From positions 19,124-83,123 of the forward strand of contig NZ_PPRG01000031.1 in the NCBI RefSeq assembly GCF_002902625.1: 64,000 nt of DNA. The letters are read 5' to 3'. Under the pieces are notes generated by a model, which saw only the letters and a program-made list of their open reading frames with translations, did not search any database and had not been told where the DNA came from. Source of the DNA: Staphylococcus devriesei. Its GTDB lineage: Bacteria; Bacillota; Bacilli; Staphylococcales; Staphylococcaceae. This document shows positions 56,129-63,574 of this stretch, one piece after another (position 1 is the first letter of the stretch; every line of letters begins with the position of its first letter). The position numbers and the translations under genes are program-made.

Positions 56129-57448
56129 CTACATTCTTACTAATTTATCTTTAAAGATGTCTCTTAAAAATTGTGGCATTAAATAGTCGATGGATAACCC
56201 TTTTAACATTGGGAAATACCTACCAAACGTATACATATCGACTGTACCGAGTGTGTACGTGGCATTGTCTTGAATTTCCTCTCCATTAACAAAGTAACGT
56301 TGTTCAGATTCGATAAATCCGCAATTATACAAAATATAACCACCAAAAATATCGCCCCTGAAACCAAGACCTTGAGCATGTTCTCGCATATATTCTTGTT
56401 TCTGACTTTTAATAATCACATTTTTTAGTTCTGACCCTTTAAGTCTTATTCGTACTAAATTAATTGGATGTGGCAACATTCTGTGAATATCATATTCCGT
56501 TAATTTATCCGCTTCGACGCACTTTACGATAAGACCAGCATTTACTATTGTACAGTCTGCAAGCGTAAATTCATATACACTTTCAGCTAATAAATATGAC
56601 GTTTTTGTGATGACATCTGTTTTGCTAGTTAATTTAACCGGTTGGTCAATGACTGGTTCGCTCATTAACGCCTTGCCTTCAACGTCATAACCAGTTTCTA
56701 CTTCAGGTAAAGTATCAACTGGATAAAGTGTTGCCGTTTTATTAACAACTTGCTTGTTTTCAATAGTTAAATTAACTTCGCCTAAATAGTATCCATACTT
56801 GCCAGCCGCTGCCATGAGTACCCCATTATTCACTTGACCGTGATCAAAATGATGATGTGTATGGCTACCTAATATAACATCAATTTCAGGTATCTCTTGG
56901 CATAGCTTTTCATCAAAAAAGACACCTACATGGCTCATCACAATAAGGATGTCATAGTTACCATGTTGGTTAGCAATTTCATCTTTAATCGCTTCTAAAG
57001 GATCAGTGACAATCCAATCCAGTGCACGATAAAAAGGCGTAAATGGTGCAGTAGCAGCTACAAATAGAAAGCGTACGCCTTCAATTTCTTCTATATGAGA
57101 GGTCGCAATATTATGTGGCAAATGTCCTTCTTCATCGATGACATTTGTACATATTACTTTAAATTTTGCCTCATTATATAAATTATTTAAGGCTTCATGA
57201 GAAATAGTCATACCTTCATTGTTACCTATCGTCGCAATATCACAATGCGCTTCATTAAGTAGTTCTACATTTTTCTTACCTAATGTCGCCTGTGTGACTG
57301 GTGCTGATAAATCTACATGGTCACCAATATCTAAATAAAGTGAGGGGTGTTGAAGTTTCGGTCGATGATCTGCCATATATGATGCAATACGTGCATATTC
57401 GTTTAAATGACTGTGAATGTCATTAGTATGATAAATTGTTAACTTCAA
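56129..57448 (-). CDS. 5'-nucleotidase/metallophosphatase, YunD-like
   Basis: 439 residues, no signal peptide, so cytoplasmic unlike the secreted UshA type. Metallophosphatase domain with YHTNDIHSHL, DIGDHVD, GNNEGM and GSHTHHHFDHG metal ligands; 5'-nucleotidase C-terminal domain from about residue 265. It likely hydrolyses nucleotides or dinucleotides. It is followed by yunE-like and yunF-like genes in the same order as in Bacillus. Confidence 0.87.
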   Translation of the reverse strand: MKLTIYHTNDIHSHLNEYARIASYMADHRPKLQHPSLYLDIGDHVDLSAPVTQATLGKKNVELLNEAHCDIATIGNNEGMTISHEALNNLYNEAKFKVICTNVIDEEGHLPHNIATSHIEEIEGVRFLFVAATAPFTPFYRALDWIVTDPLEAIKDEIANQHGNYDILIVMSHVGVFFDEKLCQEIPEIDVILGSHTHHHFDHGQVNNGVLMAAAGKYGYYLGEVNLTIENKQVVNKTATLYPVDTLPEVETGYDVEGKALMSEPVIDQPVKLTSKTDVITKTSYLLAESVYEFTLADCTIVNAGLIVKCVEADKLTEYDIHRMLPHPINLVRIRLKGSELKNVIIKSQKQEYMREHAQGLGFRGDIFGGYILYNCGFIESEQRYFVNGEEIQDNATYTLGTVDMYTFGRYFPMLKGLSIDYLMPQFLRDIFKDKLVRM

Positions 57449-57469
57449 TTAAATGCCCCCTATATATAT

Positions 57470-58297
57470 TTAAAGAAAAGATTTAATGATTAAATAAACG
57501 CCCATAATTAATAGGACTGTACGTAATAACGTAACTACAGTTTCCGACTTAATCGAACGGTTCACTCTAACGCCAATTTGGGCCCCTATATAACTAGAGA
57601 TTATCAGGATAATTGAATATGACCAAGCCACATGCCCTTGGAAGATATGTCCTATTGAACTCATTACACTTGAAAAGAAAATCATCATCATACTTGTACC
57701 AACTGCCACATGGGGTGGAAAACGAAATACAATTAACATGAGTGGTGTCATCAAGGCGCCTCCACCAATTCCAAACAGACCTGTCAAAATACCAATCATT
57801 AATGTCGCACAAAAGGCAAATACAGGTGGCACACTATAATGATAGGTTACACCCTCTGCATCGATATACGTTCTACGATACTTTTCTTTATCGAAGATTT
57901 TAAATGGTTTAATTTTATGTCTAATCATTAATAGTATTGATACTATAATCATAAAAATACCAAAATATAAGTTAAATGAATCTAGCGTTAGATATCGACT
58001 TAAAAAGGAACCAAGTAATGACCCAGGCAATAAACCAAATAGAAAAATGGAACCATTTTTAATATCAACTTGTTTCGTTTTTAAATAACCTATAGATGAT
58101 GATAAGCCTGTAACGATTAAAATTACAGACGATGTCCCAATCGCTATTTGCGTGGTAATACCGTGTAATATATGATGCGTTACGCCTAAATAAACAAGTG
58201 TCGGAACAATAATAATTCCGCCACCTATGCCTACTAATGAACCTAAAACTGCTGACAGTAACCCAATGATAACTAATAAAATAATTGTTACTAACAT
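57470..58297 (-). CDS. TauE/SafE-family membrane transporter, YunE-like
   Basis: 275 residues with about eight helices in two halves; each half has the Gly-rich LVGIGGGIIIVP or LFGIGGGALMTP motif typical of TauE/SafE (formerly DUF81). Members export sulfite, sulfoacetate or other organic anions; the cargo here is unknown. It is 13 bases from the yunF-like gene. Confidence 0.88.
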   Translation of the reverse strand: MLVTIILLVIIGLLSAVLGSLVGIGGGIIIVPTLVYLGVTHHILHGITTQIAIGTSSVILIVTGLSSSIGYLKTKQVDIKNGSIFLFGLLPGSLLGSFLSRYLTLDSFNLYFGIFMIIVSILLMIRHKIKPFKIFDKEKYRRTYIDAEGVTYHYSVPPVFAFCATLMIGILTGLFGIGGGALMTPLMLIVFRFPPHVAVGTSMMMIFFSSVMSSIGHIFQGHVAWSYSIILIISSYIGAQIGVRVNRSIKSETVVTLLRTVLLIMGVYLIIKSFL

Positions 58298-58310
58298 TAT
58301 ATTTCGCCTC

Positions 58311-59159
58311 TTAGAATAATTTTAATTGTTGTGGTGCTAACCCTGTATATTCTATATCTAATAAATCTTGGTATGTTTTCGCATTTTGGGCAGCATGGCC
58401 TCCAGAATTATTATTAAACACTACATAAACTTGTTTAGCTTTATGTTCTAGTATCTTTACTTTATTCGCTAAGTCAGTCAGTTCTTGTTTATTATAATTA
58501 TATAAATATCGTACATCACGCCATTCTTGGTCGGTCATATCCTTTTTAGTCCAACCTTGCTTATTTCTACCGTGATAGCGTACAAACGCTTTCTCAGCAG
58601 TAATACGGTTAATTAAAGGAACCGAGCCATCTTTAACTTGAGGTTCGTCTACTACCGAATGAATAATTTGATGTTCTGTTAAAAACGCTAATGTCTGCTC
58701 TTTAAATTGCTCATTAAACCAAGATTGATGTCGAAACTCTACACATATCGGTACATCTGCTAATTGTTGCCTTACATATAAAATATATTTAATATTTTGA
58801 GCAGTACAATCAAACCAAGGTGGAAATTGTACTAATACCATCGCCAATTTTTGGTGTTTAATTAATGGCTGAAGCATGAGCTTAAACTGTTCAAATAACT
58901 CCGCTCGTGAATCAGCGAATTCTTTATAATCTGCATGTAACGTTAGCGCTTGATGAATCTTCACTATAAATTCGAAGCGGTCAGGTGTTTCTTTTATCCA
59001 TTTTTGTATATTTCGTTCTGGTTGGATGGCATAATATGAGGCATCAAGCTCAACAATTGGAAAGTGACTGGCATACGTCTTTAATTTATCCGACTGTCGC
59101 TCCATATCCTCATATAAAGAGTAGTGATCTCCCCATCCAGTAAGACCTATGTTAATCAT
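58311..59159 (-). CDS. DUF72 protein, YunF-like
   Basis: 282 residues from the ATG at 59159 (MINIGLTGWGDHYSLY); the upstream GTG overlaps the ribosome site GGTGAT. TIM-barrel DUF72 with FPIVELDASYYAIQ, PICVEFRHQSWF and VYVVFNNNSGGHAAQNAKTY. Widely conserved but of unknown activity. First gene of the yunF-yunE-yunD unit. Confidence 0.86.
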   Translation of the reverse strand: MINIGLTGWGDHYSLYEDMERQSDKLKTYASHFPIVELDASYYAIQPERNIQKWIKETPDRFEFIVKIHQALTLHADYKEFADSRAELFEQFKLMLQPLIKHQKLAMVLVQFPPWFDCTAQNIKYILYVRQQLADVPICVEFRHQSWFNEQFKEQTLAFLTEHQIIHSVVDEPQVKDGSVPLINRITAEKAFVRYHGRNKQGWTKKDMTDQEWRDVRYLYNYNKQELTDLANKVKILEHKAKQVYVVFNNNSGGHAAQNAKTYQDLLDIEYTGLAPQQLKLF

Positions 59160-59285
59160 TTTTATCACCAGCTATATGATACCACAATCAATTTTAAGTT
59201 ATCATATGTTCACTACAATCTTTACATAACTTAAACTTTAGGACGTTAAATAGGGTTTGTTAATTCATTTTCAAAAAATAAATTA

Positions 59286-60359
59286 TTAATGAATCGTTTG
59301 TAATAAAGCATCGACTTCAGAGACAAGATTATCAAACAATTGAGTCACTTGTTGACGCTTAGCTAAACGAGGTGATTGACCACTCCACATATGCGTCCAT
59401 TTACTATTCCCTTTCGCAGCAGCAGTCTTTCGAATTGTATTTGTCAATTGATTCTGTACTGGATAAGGTGGTATCTCACCGTCATATTTAGCCAATGATT
59501 CTGCAAATTCATTATTAATTCCACGTGCTAATTTACCGCTAAAGACATCTGTCACGCGAGTATCTGTTTCTTTACTGTTAAGAATTCCTTGTTTCACTAC
59601 TTCATTGGCACCACTTTCTTCAGTTGTTAAAAAGGCAGTACCCATTTGAACACCCTGTGCACCAAGAACTAAGCTAGCTAATATGCCACGACCGTTCATA
59701 ATGCCCCCTGCTGCTATAATAGGTATTGAGAGATGTTCAACAACCTGTGGTACTAATGACATTGTACCTATTAATGGTTGAGTCTGTTGATTCTTAGCTA
59801 AGAATGAGCCTCTATGACCACCAGCCTCACTACCTTGGGCCACTACCATATCCATACCTACGCGTTCATTTTCAATCGCTTCTTCAACCGATGTAGCGGT
59901 GCCTACTAATGTCACATTAGCTTGTTTAAGCTTAGAAATAATTTCTTGACTTGGCAGTCCAAAGGTAAAACAACAGACCGGGACTTTATGTTTAATAACC
60001 ATCTCAATGGCATTGTTAAATTGTTGCTCTTCAGTAATATTTACAACAGGTTCTTCAAGATCCAGTGCTTTACGATAAGGTTTTAACCAAGCATTCATAT
60101 GTTCGACTTGAGCCTCGGTATAGTTGTTATGACTGGGCACAAATAAATTTACACCAAATGGTTGAACTGTCATTGAACGAACTTTTTGTATTTCTTGTTC
60201 TAACTTATCAGCAGTAAAATATCCTGCTCCGATACAACCTAGACCACCTTTATTGCTTACTGTCGCTACTAATTCGGGCGTTGTACTTCCTGCCATGCCT
60301 GCTTGAATAATTGGATATTTGATACTTAGCATCTTTGTTAATGAATTTGAATACCACAT
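59286..60359 (-). CDS. nitronate monooxygenase
   Basis: 357 residues, FMN TIM barrel. [18 protein letters not shown] at the N-terminus, [12 protein letters not shown] with the catalytic His, and [18 protein letters not shown] for FMN phosphate binding are class I nitronate monooxygenase (2-nitropropane dioxygenase) features. It oxidises the toxic propionate 3-nitronate and similar compounds. In S. aureus this gene lies a few genes from sufB, which helps interpret the scar at 61.7 kb. Confidence 0.9.
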   Translation of the reverse strand: MWYSNSLTKMLSIKYPIIQAGMAGSTTPELVATVSNKGGLGCIGAGYFTADKLEQEIQKVRSMTVQPFGVNLFVPSHNNYTEAQVEHMNAWLKPYRKALDLEEPVVNITEEQQFNNAIEMVIKHKVPVCCFTFGLPSQEIISKLKQANVTLVGTATSVEEAIENERVGMDMVVAQGSEAGGHRGSFLAKNQQTQPLIGTMSLVPQVVEHLSIPIIAAGGIMNGRGILASLVLGAQGVQMGTAFLTTEESGANEVVKQGILNSKETDTRVTDVFSGKLARGINNEFAESLAKYDGEIPPYPVQNQLTNTIRKTAAAKGNSKWTHMWSGQSPRLAKRQQVTQLFDNLVSEVDALLQTIH

Positions 60360-60694
60360 ATAATATTCAACCCCTTTGTTTCTTTTATAATTTATAATGT
60401 GTACATTTTATTAAAATATTCCCTACCCTATTTTTTCATAAACTTTATTAATTTAGATAATAATTAACTATCTAATCATTGAATTTACTATTTTTGAAAA
60501 ATAAATTTCCTGTATTGACACAAATTTATTTTATTATTTACAAAAGTTTTAAACAATATATCGCAAACTTACAAATATTTTTATATAATATATCTATGAA
60601 TATAAGTAATATTATAATTTTATTTTAAAAATATTGAAATAACTACTATTATGCTTAGCTAATATGCGCAAAATATCAAAGGGGATAATGTAAA
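60360..60694. other. divergent promoter region, nitronate monooxygenase/lipoprotein
   Basis: Extremely AT-rich, no gene. TTGACA at 60515-60520 is a good plus-strand -35, but the matching -10 is unclear. It lies about 175 bases upstream of the lipoprotein ATG, so a leader is possible. Confidence 0.45.
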
Positions 60695-61216
60695 ATGAAA
60701 AAATTTTTAGTTTTAATATTCGCTAGTTTATTAGTTTTAGGGGCATGTGGTCAAAAGGATAACGAAGCAAAATCCGATGATAATCATAAAAGGTCTAATG
60801 ACCTAGTAAACAACGCCGATGATAAAAAAACTGAAGATAGTAAATTAAGCAAAAAACATAAGAAAGACAAAGAAGATAAAGAAAATAACGACGATAAATC
60901 AAACAGTTCAGAAGATACAGTGCAGGAAAATAGAGCGTCTATTAATGAGGAAACAACCGAGACTATTAATAATCAAGAAAATACAACTCAACAATATTCA
61001 GAGCCCTCACAGCAACCTCAAGAACAACCATCTCAAGAAATTAATCAACAATCACAATGGGAAACTAACCGTGCTAATCAATTAAGAAATCAACCAAATT
61101 CTAATTATGGTATCGCTTGGAACGAGGAACAACAAGCTCACGTAGAATACGAAACTAAAAAAACAGGTCGCCCGGGTATGGCTGATGATGTTGGAGTGCC
61201 TGGTGCTAATCAATAA
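60695..61216 (+). CDS. low-complexity lipoprotein of unknown function
   Basis: 173 residues. Signal peptide MKKFLVLIFASLLVLGACGQ with lipobox LGAC, cleavage before Cys18. Residues about 20-125 are Lys/Asp/Glu/Asn then Gln/Pro/Ser-rich and probably disordered; only the last 50 (NRANQLRNQPNSNYGIAWNE, then GRPGMADDVGVPGANQ) look conserved-type. It would be anchored on the outer membrane face with a flexible spacer. AAAGGGG precedes the ATG. Position just downstream of the former sufB end suggests it belongs to the core flank, not the phage. Confidence 0.8.
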   Translation: MKKFLVLIFASLLVLGACGQKDNEAKSDDNHKRSNDLVNNADDKKTEDSKLSKKHKKDKEDKENNDDKSNSSEDTVQENRASINEETTETINNQENTTQQYSEPSQQPQEQPSQEINQQSQWETNRANQLRNQPNSNYGIAWNEEQQAHVEYETKKTGRPGMADDVGVPGANQ

Positions 61217-61331
61217 AGTCTTTTTGCGTGGAATGAAAAGGTAAATTTATAAGAAACAATGAAACTATAAAACTTTTTTAAAAAAAGATTCTATTAATAG
61301 TGTAAGTTGAGTCATGTTATAATTTTTGTAC

Positions 61332-61396
61332 ATAAGACACCTCGTTAATTTAGTTTATTGGTATTTATTAAATTATACGAAAGTGTCTTATTTTTT
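61332..61396 (+). terminator. terminator-like hairpin after the lipoprotein
   Basis: ATAAGACAC / GTGTCTTAT with a 42-base insert and a T6 tract. Confidence 0.55.
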
Positions 61397-61433
61397 AAAG
61401 TATTTTAATGTAAAAGTACATGTATATAACGTA

Positions 61434-61525
61434 GTATTGTTGGCGAGACTCCTGAGGGAATAGGATGAGCATCGAGACCGTGGCTCGACCCATCCCCCTA
61501 GGAAATGCGAGCCAAACAATACGAA
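61434..61525. repeat. intergenic dyad repeat (GGCGAGACTCCTGAGGG type)
   Basis: About 90 bases with outer arms GTATTGTTGGC / GCCAAACAATAC and inner CTGAGGGAATAGG and CCATCCCCCTAGG blocks. It has no coding frame and is much richer in G+C than its surroundings. I know similar blocks as dispersed intergenic repeats in staphylococci. Confidence 0.6.
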
Positions 61526-61540
61526 GTATTGATAAAAGGA

Positions 61541-61578
61541 AGCGTAGAGGCGATTCACGATTGAATCACCTCTACGCT
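61541..61578. terminator. strong hairpin
   Basis: AGCGTAGAGGCGATTCA / TTGAATCACCTCTACGCT with a three-base loop; flanks are only modestly T-rich, so it could be a terminator or part of the repeat. Confidence 0.55.
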
Positions 61579-61651
61579 ATTAATTTGGCATTTATGTCCC
61601 AGGCTCAATATTTTGGCATTTAGGTCCTAACCACAAGTATAGAACACCAAA

Positions 61652-61684
61652 AAAGGTGTCCATCAATAAACGATGGACACCTTT
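61652..61684 (-). terminator. probable native terminator of the suf operon
   Basis: AAAGGTGTCCAT / ATGGACACCTTT perfect arms with a nine-base loop and a T-run on the minus strand. It lies 47 bases beyond the sufB stop fragment at 61731, where a sufB terminator should be, although no sufB body is now upstream of it. Confidence 0.75.
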
Positions 61685-61730
61685 AACTATAATTCTATAA
61701 ACATATTTAAAAGTAGATAATATCGATAGA

Positions 61731-61754
61731 TTAACCGATAGAACCTTCCATTTC
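61731..61754 (-). other. 3'-end fragment of sufB: attachment-site scar
   Basis: On the minus strand these 24 bases encode EMEGSIG followed by TAA; the sequence begins GAAATGGAAGGTTCTATC. EMEGSIG with stop is, as I recall, the C-terminus of staphylococcal SufB. Upstream on that strand (61755 onward) the frame no longer fits SufB, so only the last codons remain. With a nearby suf terminator and nitronate monooxygenase on the other side, this is best read as the att core of an element integrated at the sufB 3' end. Confidence 0.72.
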
Positions 61755-61856
61755 GATTAAATGTATAAATATTTATAGTTTATAATTGCTAAAAATGTTG
61801 ATTTAATAGGGTTTTTAAAATTTAAATAGTGAATAAATATTTATATTCAAAACAAA

Positions 61857-61880
61857 ATGGTATCAAAAATGGTATCAAAA
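61857..61880. repeat. tandem 12-base repeat near the att core
   Basis: ATGGTATCAAAA occurs twice head to tail, about 100 bases inside the att core. Short direct repeats at this distance are what integrase arm-binding sites look like; this role is inferred. Confidence 0.5.
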
Positions 61881-61882
61881 AA

Positions 61883-62006
61883 CCACACTCAATTAAGAGT
61901 GCGGCTTAAGTATTTGAAAGGTCTATTTTGGGAGCTGCAGCAGAGGAGCTCCAAGTAAAGAATAACATATTGATAAATAAAAAGCCACGCTCATATGAAC
62001 GTGGCT
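61883..62006. other. cluster of three hairpins at the element edge
   Basis: CCACACTC/GAGTGCGG (61883-61904, one mismatch), GGAGCT/AGCTCC (61931-61952) and AGCCACG/CGTGGCT (61983-62006) follow each other. They may insulate the chromosome from element transcription. From 62007 to 62290 I see no gene. Confidence 0.5.
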
Positions 62007-62293
62007 AGTAGAATATAGTATCGATAAGACGTTATCGTTAGGTATATTATAACATAAAAATATGTTAGTAAAAATCATAGAAAATGGCCTCGTAACGTAT
62101 AATACACGATTTAAACTAAGAAGGAATCAAATTATTAAAATTTATTACTGAATATCTTAAAGTAAACAACTGTTTTATATTAAATACACTTCATCTGTAT
62201 TTAACCTTTATTGCTATATAATTGATCTACATAATAAGTTATCAGTTGTCTTTTATTCATACAAAAGTTATAAGTCCCATTTTTATTATACTG

Positions 62294-62321
62294 TTGAAGT
62301 TTATTATATTTAGTGTATAAT
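62294..62321 (+). promoter_or_regulatory. promoter of the zinc-binding lipoprotein
   Basis: TTGAAG (62294-62299), 16-base spacer, TATAAT (62316-62321). A Zur-like palindrome starts three bases downstream. Confidence 0.75.
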
Positions 62322-62323
62322 TT

Positions 62324-62346
62324 TAAACCGTAACAATTACGTTCTA
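62324..62346 (+). promoter_or_regulatory. Zur box of the phage-borne zinc lipoprotein
   Basis: Palindromic core CGTAACAATTACG with flanks TAAAC / TTCTA, close to the Zur operator and sharing its five-base half sites and three-base centre with the box at 37590. It lies between the -10 and the ribosome site (AAAGGAGAGG), so Zur-Zn would repress. Confidence 0.82.
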
Positions 62347-62360
62347 AAAGGAGAGGTATA

Positions 62361-63356
62361 ATGCAAAATTTTAAAAAGTTACTTCTAATAATTTTTACTG
62401 GTATCATTGCTTTATCGCTAACAGCTTGTGGTACAAAAGATAAGGAAAACAATAGTTCATCAGTTACAAGTAAGGATAAACTTGAAATCAAAACTACTGT
62501 ATATCCTCTAAAATCATTTGCAAATCAAATAGGTGGTAAATATGTAGATGTTAAATCTGTTTATCCAAAAGGGATGGATCCACATACATATGACCCTAGT
62601 CAAAAAGACATGATTAGTATAGGTAAGTCAGATTTGTTTATTTATACTGGTGACAACTTAGATCCTGTCGCAAAAAAAATTAGTAAATCCATTGACAACA
62701 AGGATAAAACTTTATCACTTGAATCTAATCTAAATACTAAATCAGACTTATTAAAAGGCGAAGAACACGAGCATGAACATGGAGAAGAACATGAGCATGA
62801 ACATGGAGAAGAACATGAGCATCATGATCATGGTAAGTATGATCCACACGTTTGGTTAGATCCCGTGTTATCACAAAAATTTGCTAAAGATATCAAAAAT
62901 GAATTAGTTAGTAAAGATAAAAAGCATAAAGACTACTATGAAAAAAATTATAAAAAACTAAATAAAGAACTAAAAGAAATCGACAACGACATGAAAAAAG
63001 CTGTAAAAGGTCACGAAGGTGAAACTGTTTATATTTCTCATGATTCAATAGGTTATTTAGCAGATAGATACAATTTTAAACAAGAGGGTATCGAAAATAT
63101 GAGTGCTGAAGAACCTAGTCAAAAAGATATTACAAATATTGCTAAGGACATTAAAAAGAAAAATATTAAACACGTTTTAACCGAAGAAAATGTATCTAAA
63201 AAAATAACTAATACTGTTATAAATGATACAAATGCTAAAACTATTGATTTTTATAATATGGGGTCACATACTAAAGAGCAAGATAACAGTAAGAATACTT
63301 ATCAGTCATTTATGAAGAAAAATATTGAAAGTATAGAAAAAGCATTAAAAAACTAA
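62361..63356 (+). CDS. zinc ABC transporter substrate-binding lipoprotein (ZnuA/AdcA-like)
   Basis: 331 residues, full length for a cluster A-I metal-binding protein. Signal peptide with lipobox LTAC (Cys23). Zinc-site histidines fit DPHTYDPSQKD, the His after the loop in YDPHVWLDPVLS, and YISHDSIGYLADRYNF; an acidic Glu/Asp follows near the C-terminus. Between residues 134 and 158 a His/Glu loop (EEHEHEHG repeated) marks zinc rather than manganese specificity. No permease or ATPase is adjacent, so it must feed a chromosomal ZnuBC/AdcBC-type transporter or act alone. Own promoter, Zur box and terminator. Confidence 0.88.
   Translation: MQNFKKLLLIIFTGIIALSLTACGTKDKENNSSSVTSKDKLEIKTTVYPLKSFANQIGGKYVDVKSVYPKGMDPHTYDPSQKDMISIGKSDLFIYTGDNLDPVAKKISKSIDNKDKTLSLESNLNTKSDLLKGEEHEHEHGEEHEHEHGEEHEHHDHGKYDPHVWLDPVLSQKFAKDIKNELVSKDKKHKDYYEKNYKKLNKELKEIDNDMKKAVKGHEGETVYISHDSIGYLADRYNFKQEGIENMSAEEPSQKDITNIAKDIKKKNIKHVLTEENVSKKITNTVINDTNAKTIDFYNMGSHTKEQDNSKNTYQSFMKKNIESIEKALKN
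62760..62833 (+). repeat. 24-base tandem repeat coding the His-rich loop
   Basis: Two full units (62760-62783, 62784-62807) and a diverged third encode EEHEHEHG. The units differ by one base, so the array probably expands and contracts in frame. Confidence 0.85.
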
Positions 63357-63365
63357 TACTTAAGA

Positions 63366-63396
63366 AGACACTTATTTAAATATAAGTGTCTTTTTT
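63366..63396 (+). terminator. terminator of the zinc lipoprotein
   Basis: AGACACTTAT / ATAAGTGTCT with a six-base loop and T6. Confidence 0.9.
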
Positions 63397-63424
63397 ATAA
63401 TGATATATTTCATAAACAATAAAA

Positions 63425-63532
63425 ACCGCCCAGTGACATGCGTAGGCGATTATAAATATAAGAGGAAATATTTATGACTGCATGTGAATTGATTATAGCA
63501 TAAAAAATAGGGCAGTCGCTAGGACTACCCTA
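63425..63532 (+). other. small structured locus with a nine-codon frame
   Basis: ACCGCC...GGCGAT hairpin (from 63425), then AGAGGA and an ATG at 63474 opening a nine-residue frame (MTACELIIA), then a TAGGGCAGT...ACTACCCTA hairpin (63508-63532). It could be a leader peptide, a remnant of a type I toxin locus, or a phage small RNA. No product can be named. Confidence 0.35.
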
Positions 63533-63574
63533 AATTGGAGGGCTCAGGTAATGTTCTATACATAGTATAACACA

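Noticed and set aside
59286..60359. FabK-type enoyl-ACP reductase
   Set aside because: It shares the FMN barrel, but the GSEAGGHRG motif, length and locus fit nitronate monooxygenase, and staphylococci use FabI.
62201..62491. Open frame on the minus strand across the zinc lipoprotein promoter and signal peptide
   Set aside because: It is the complement of a clear promoter, Zur box and signal sequence, has no ribosome site and no protein-like motif.
62760..62833. CRISPR-like array
   Set aside because: The repeat units are contiguous, in frame and lack spacers; no CRISPR array was seen anywhere in the window.
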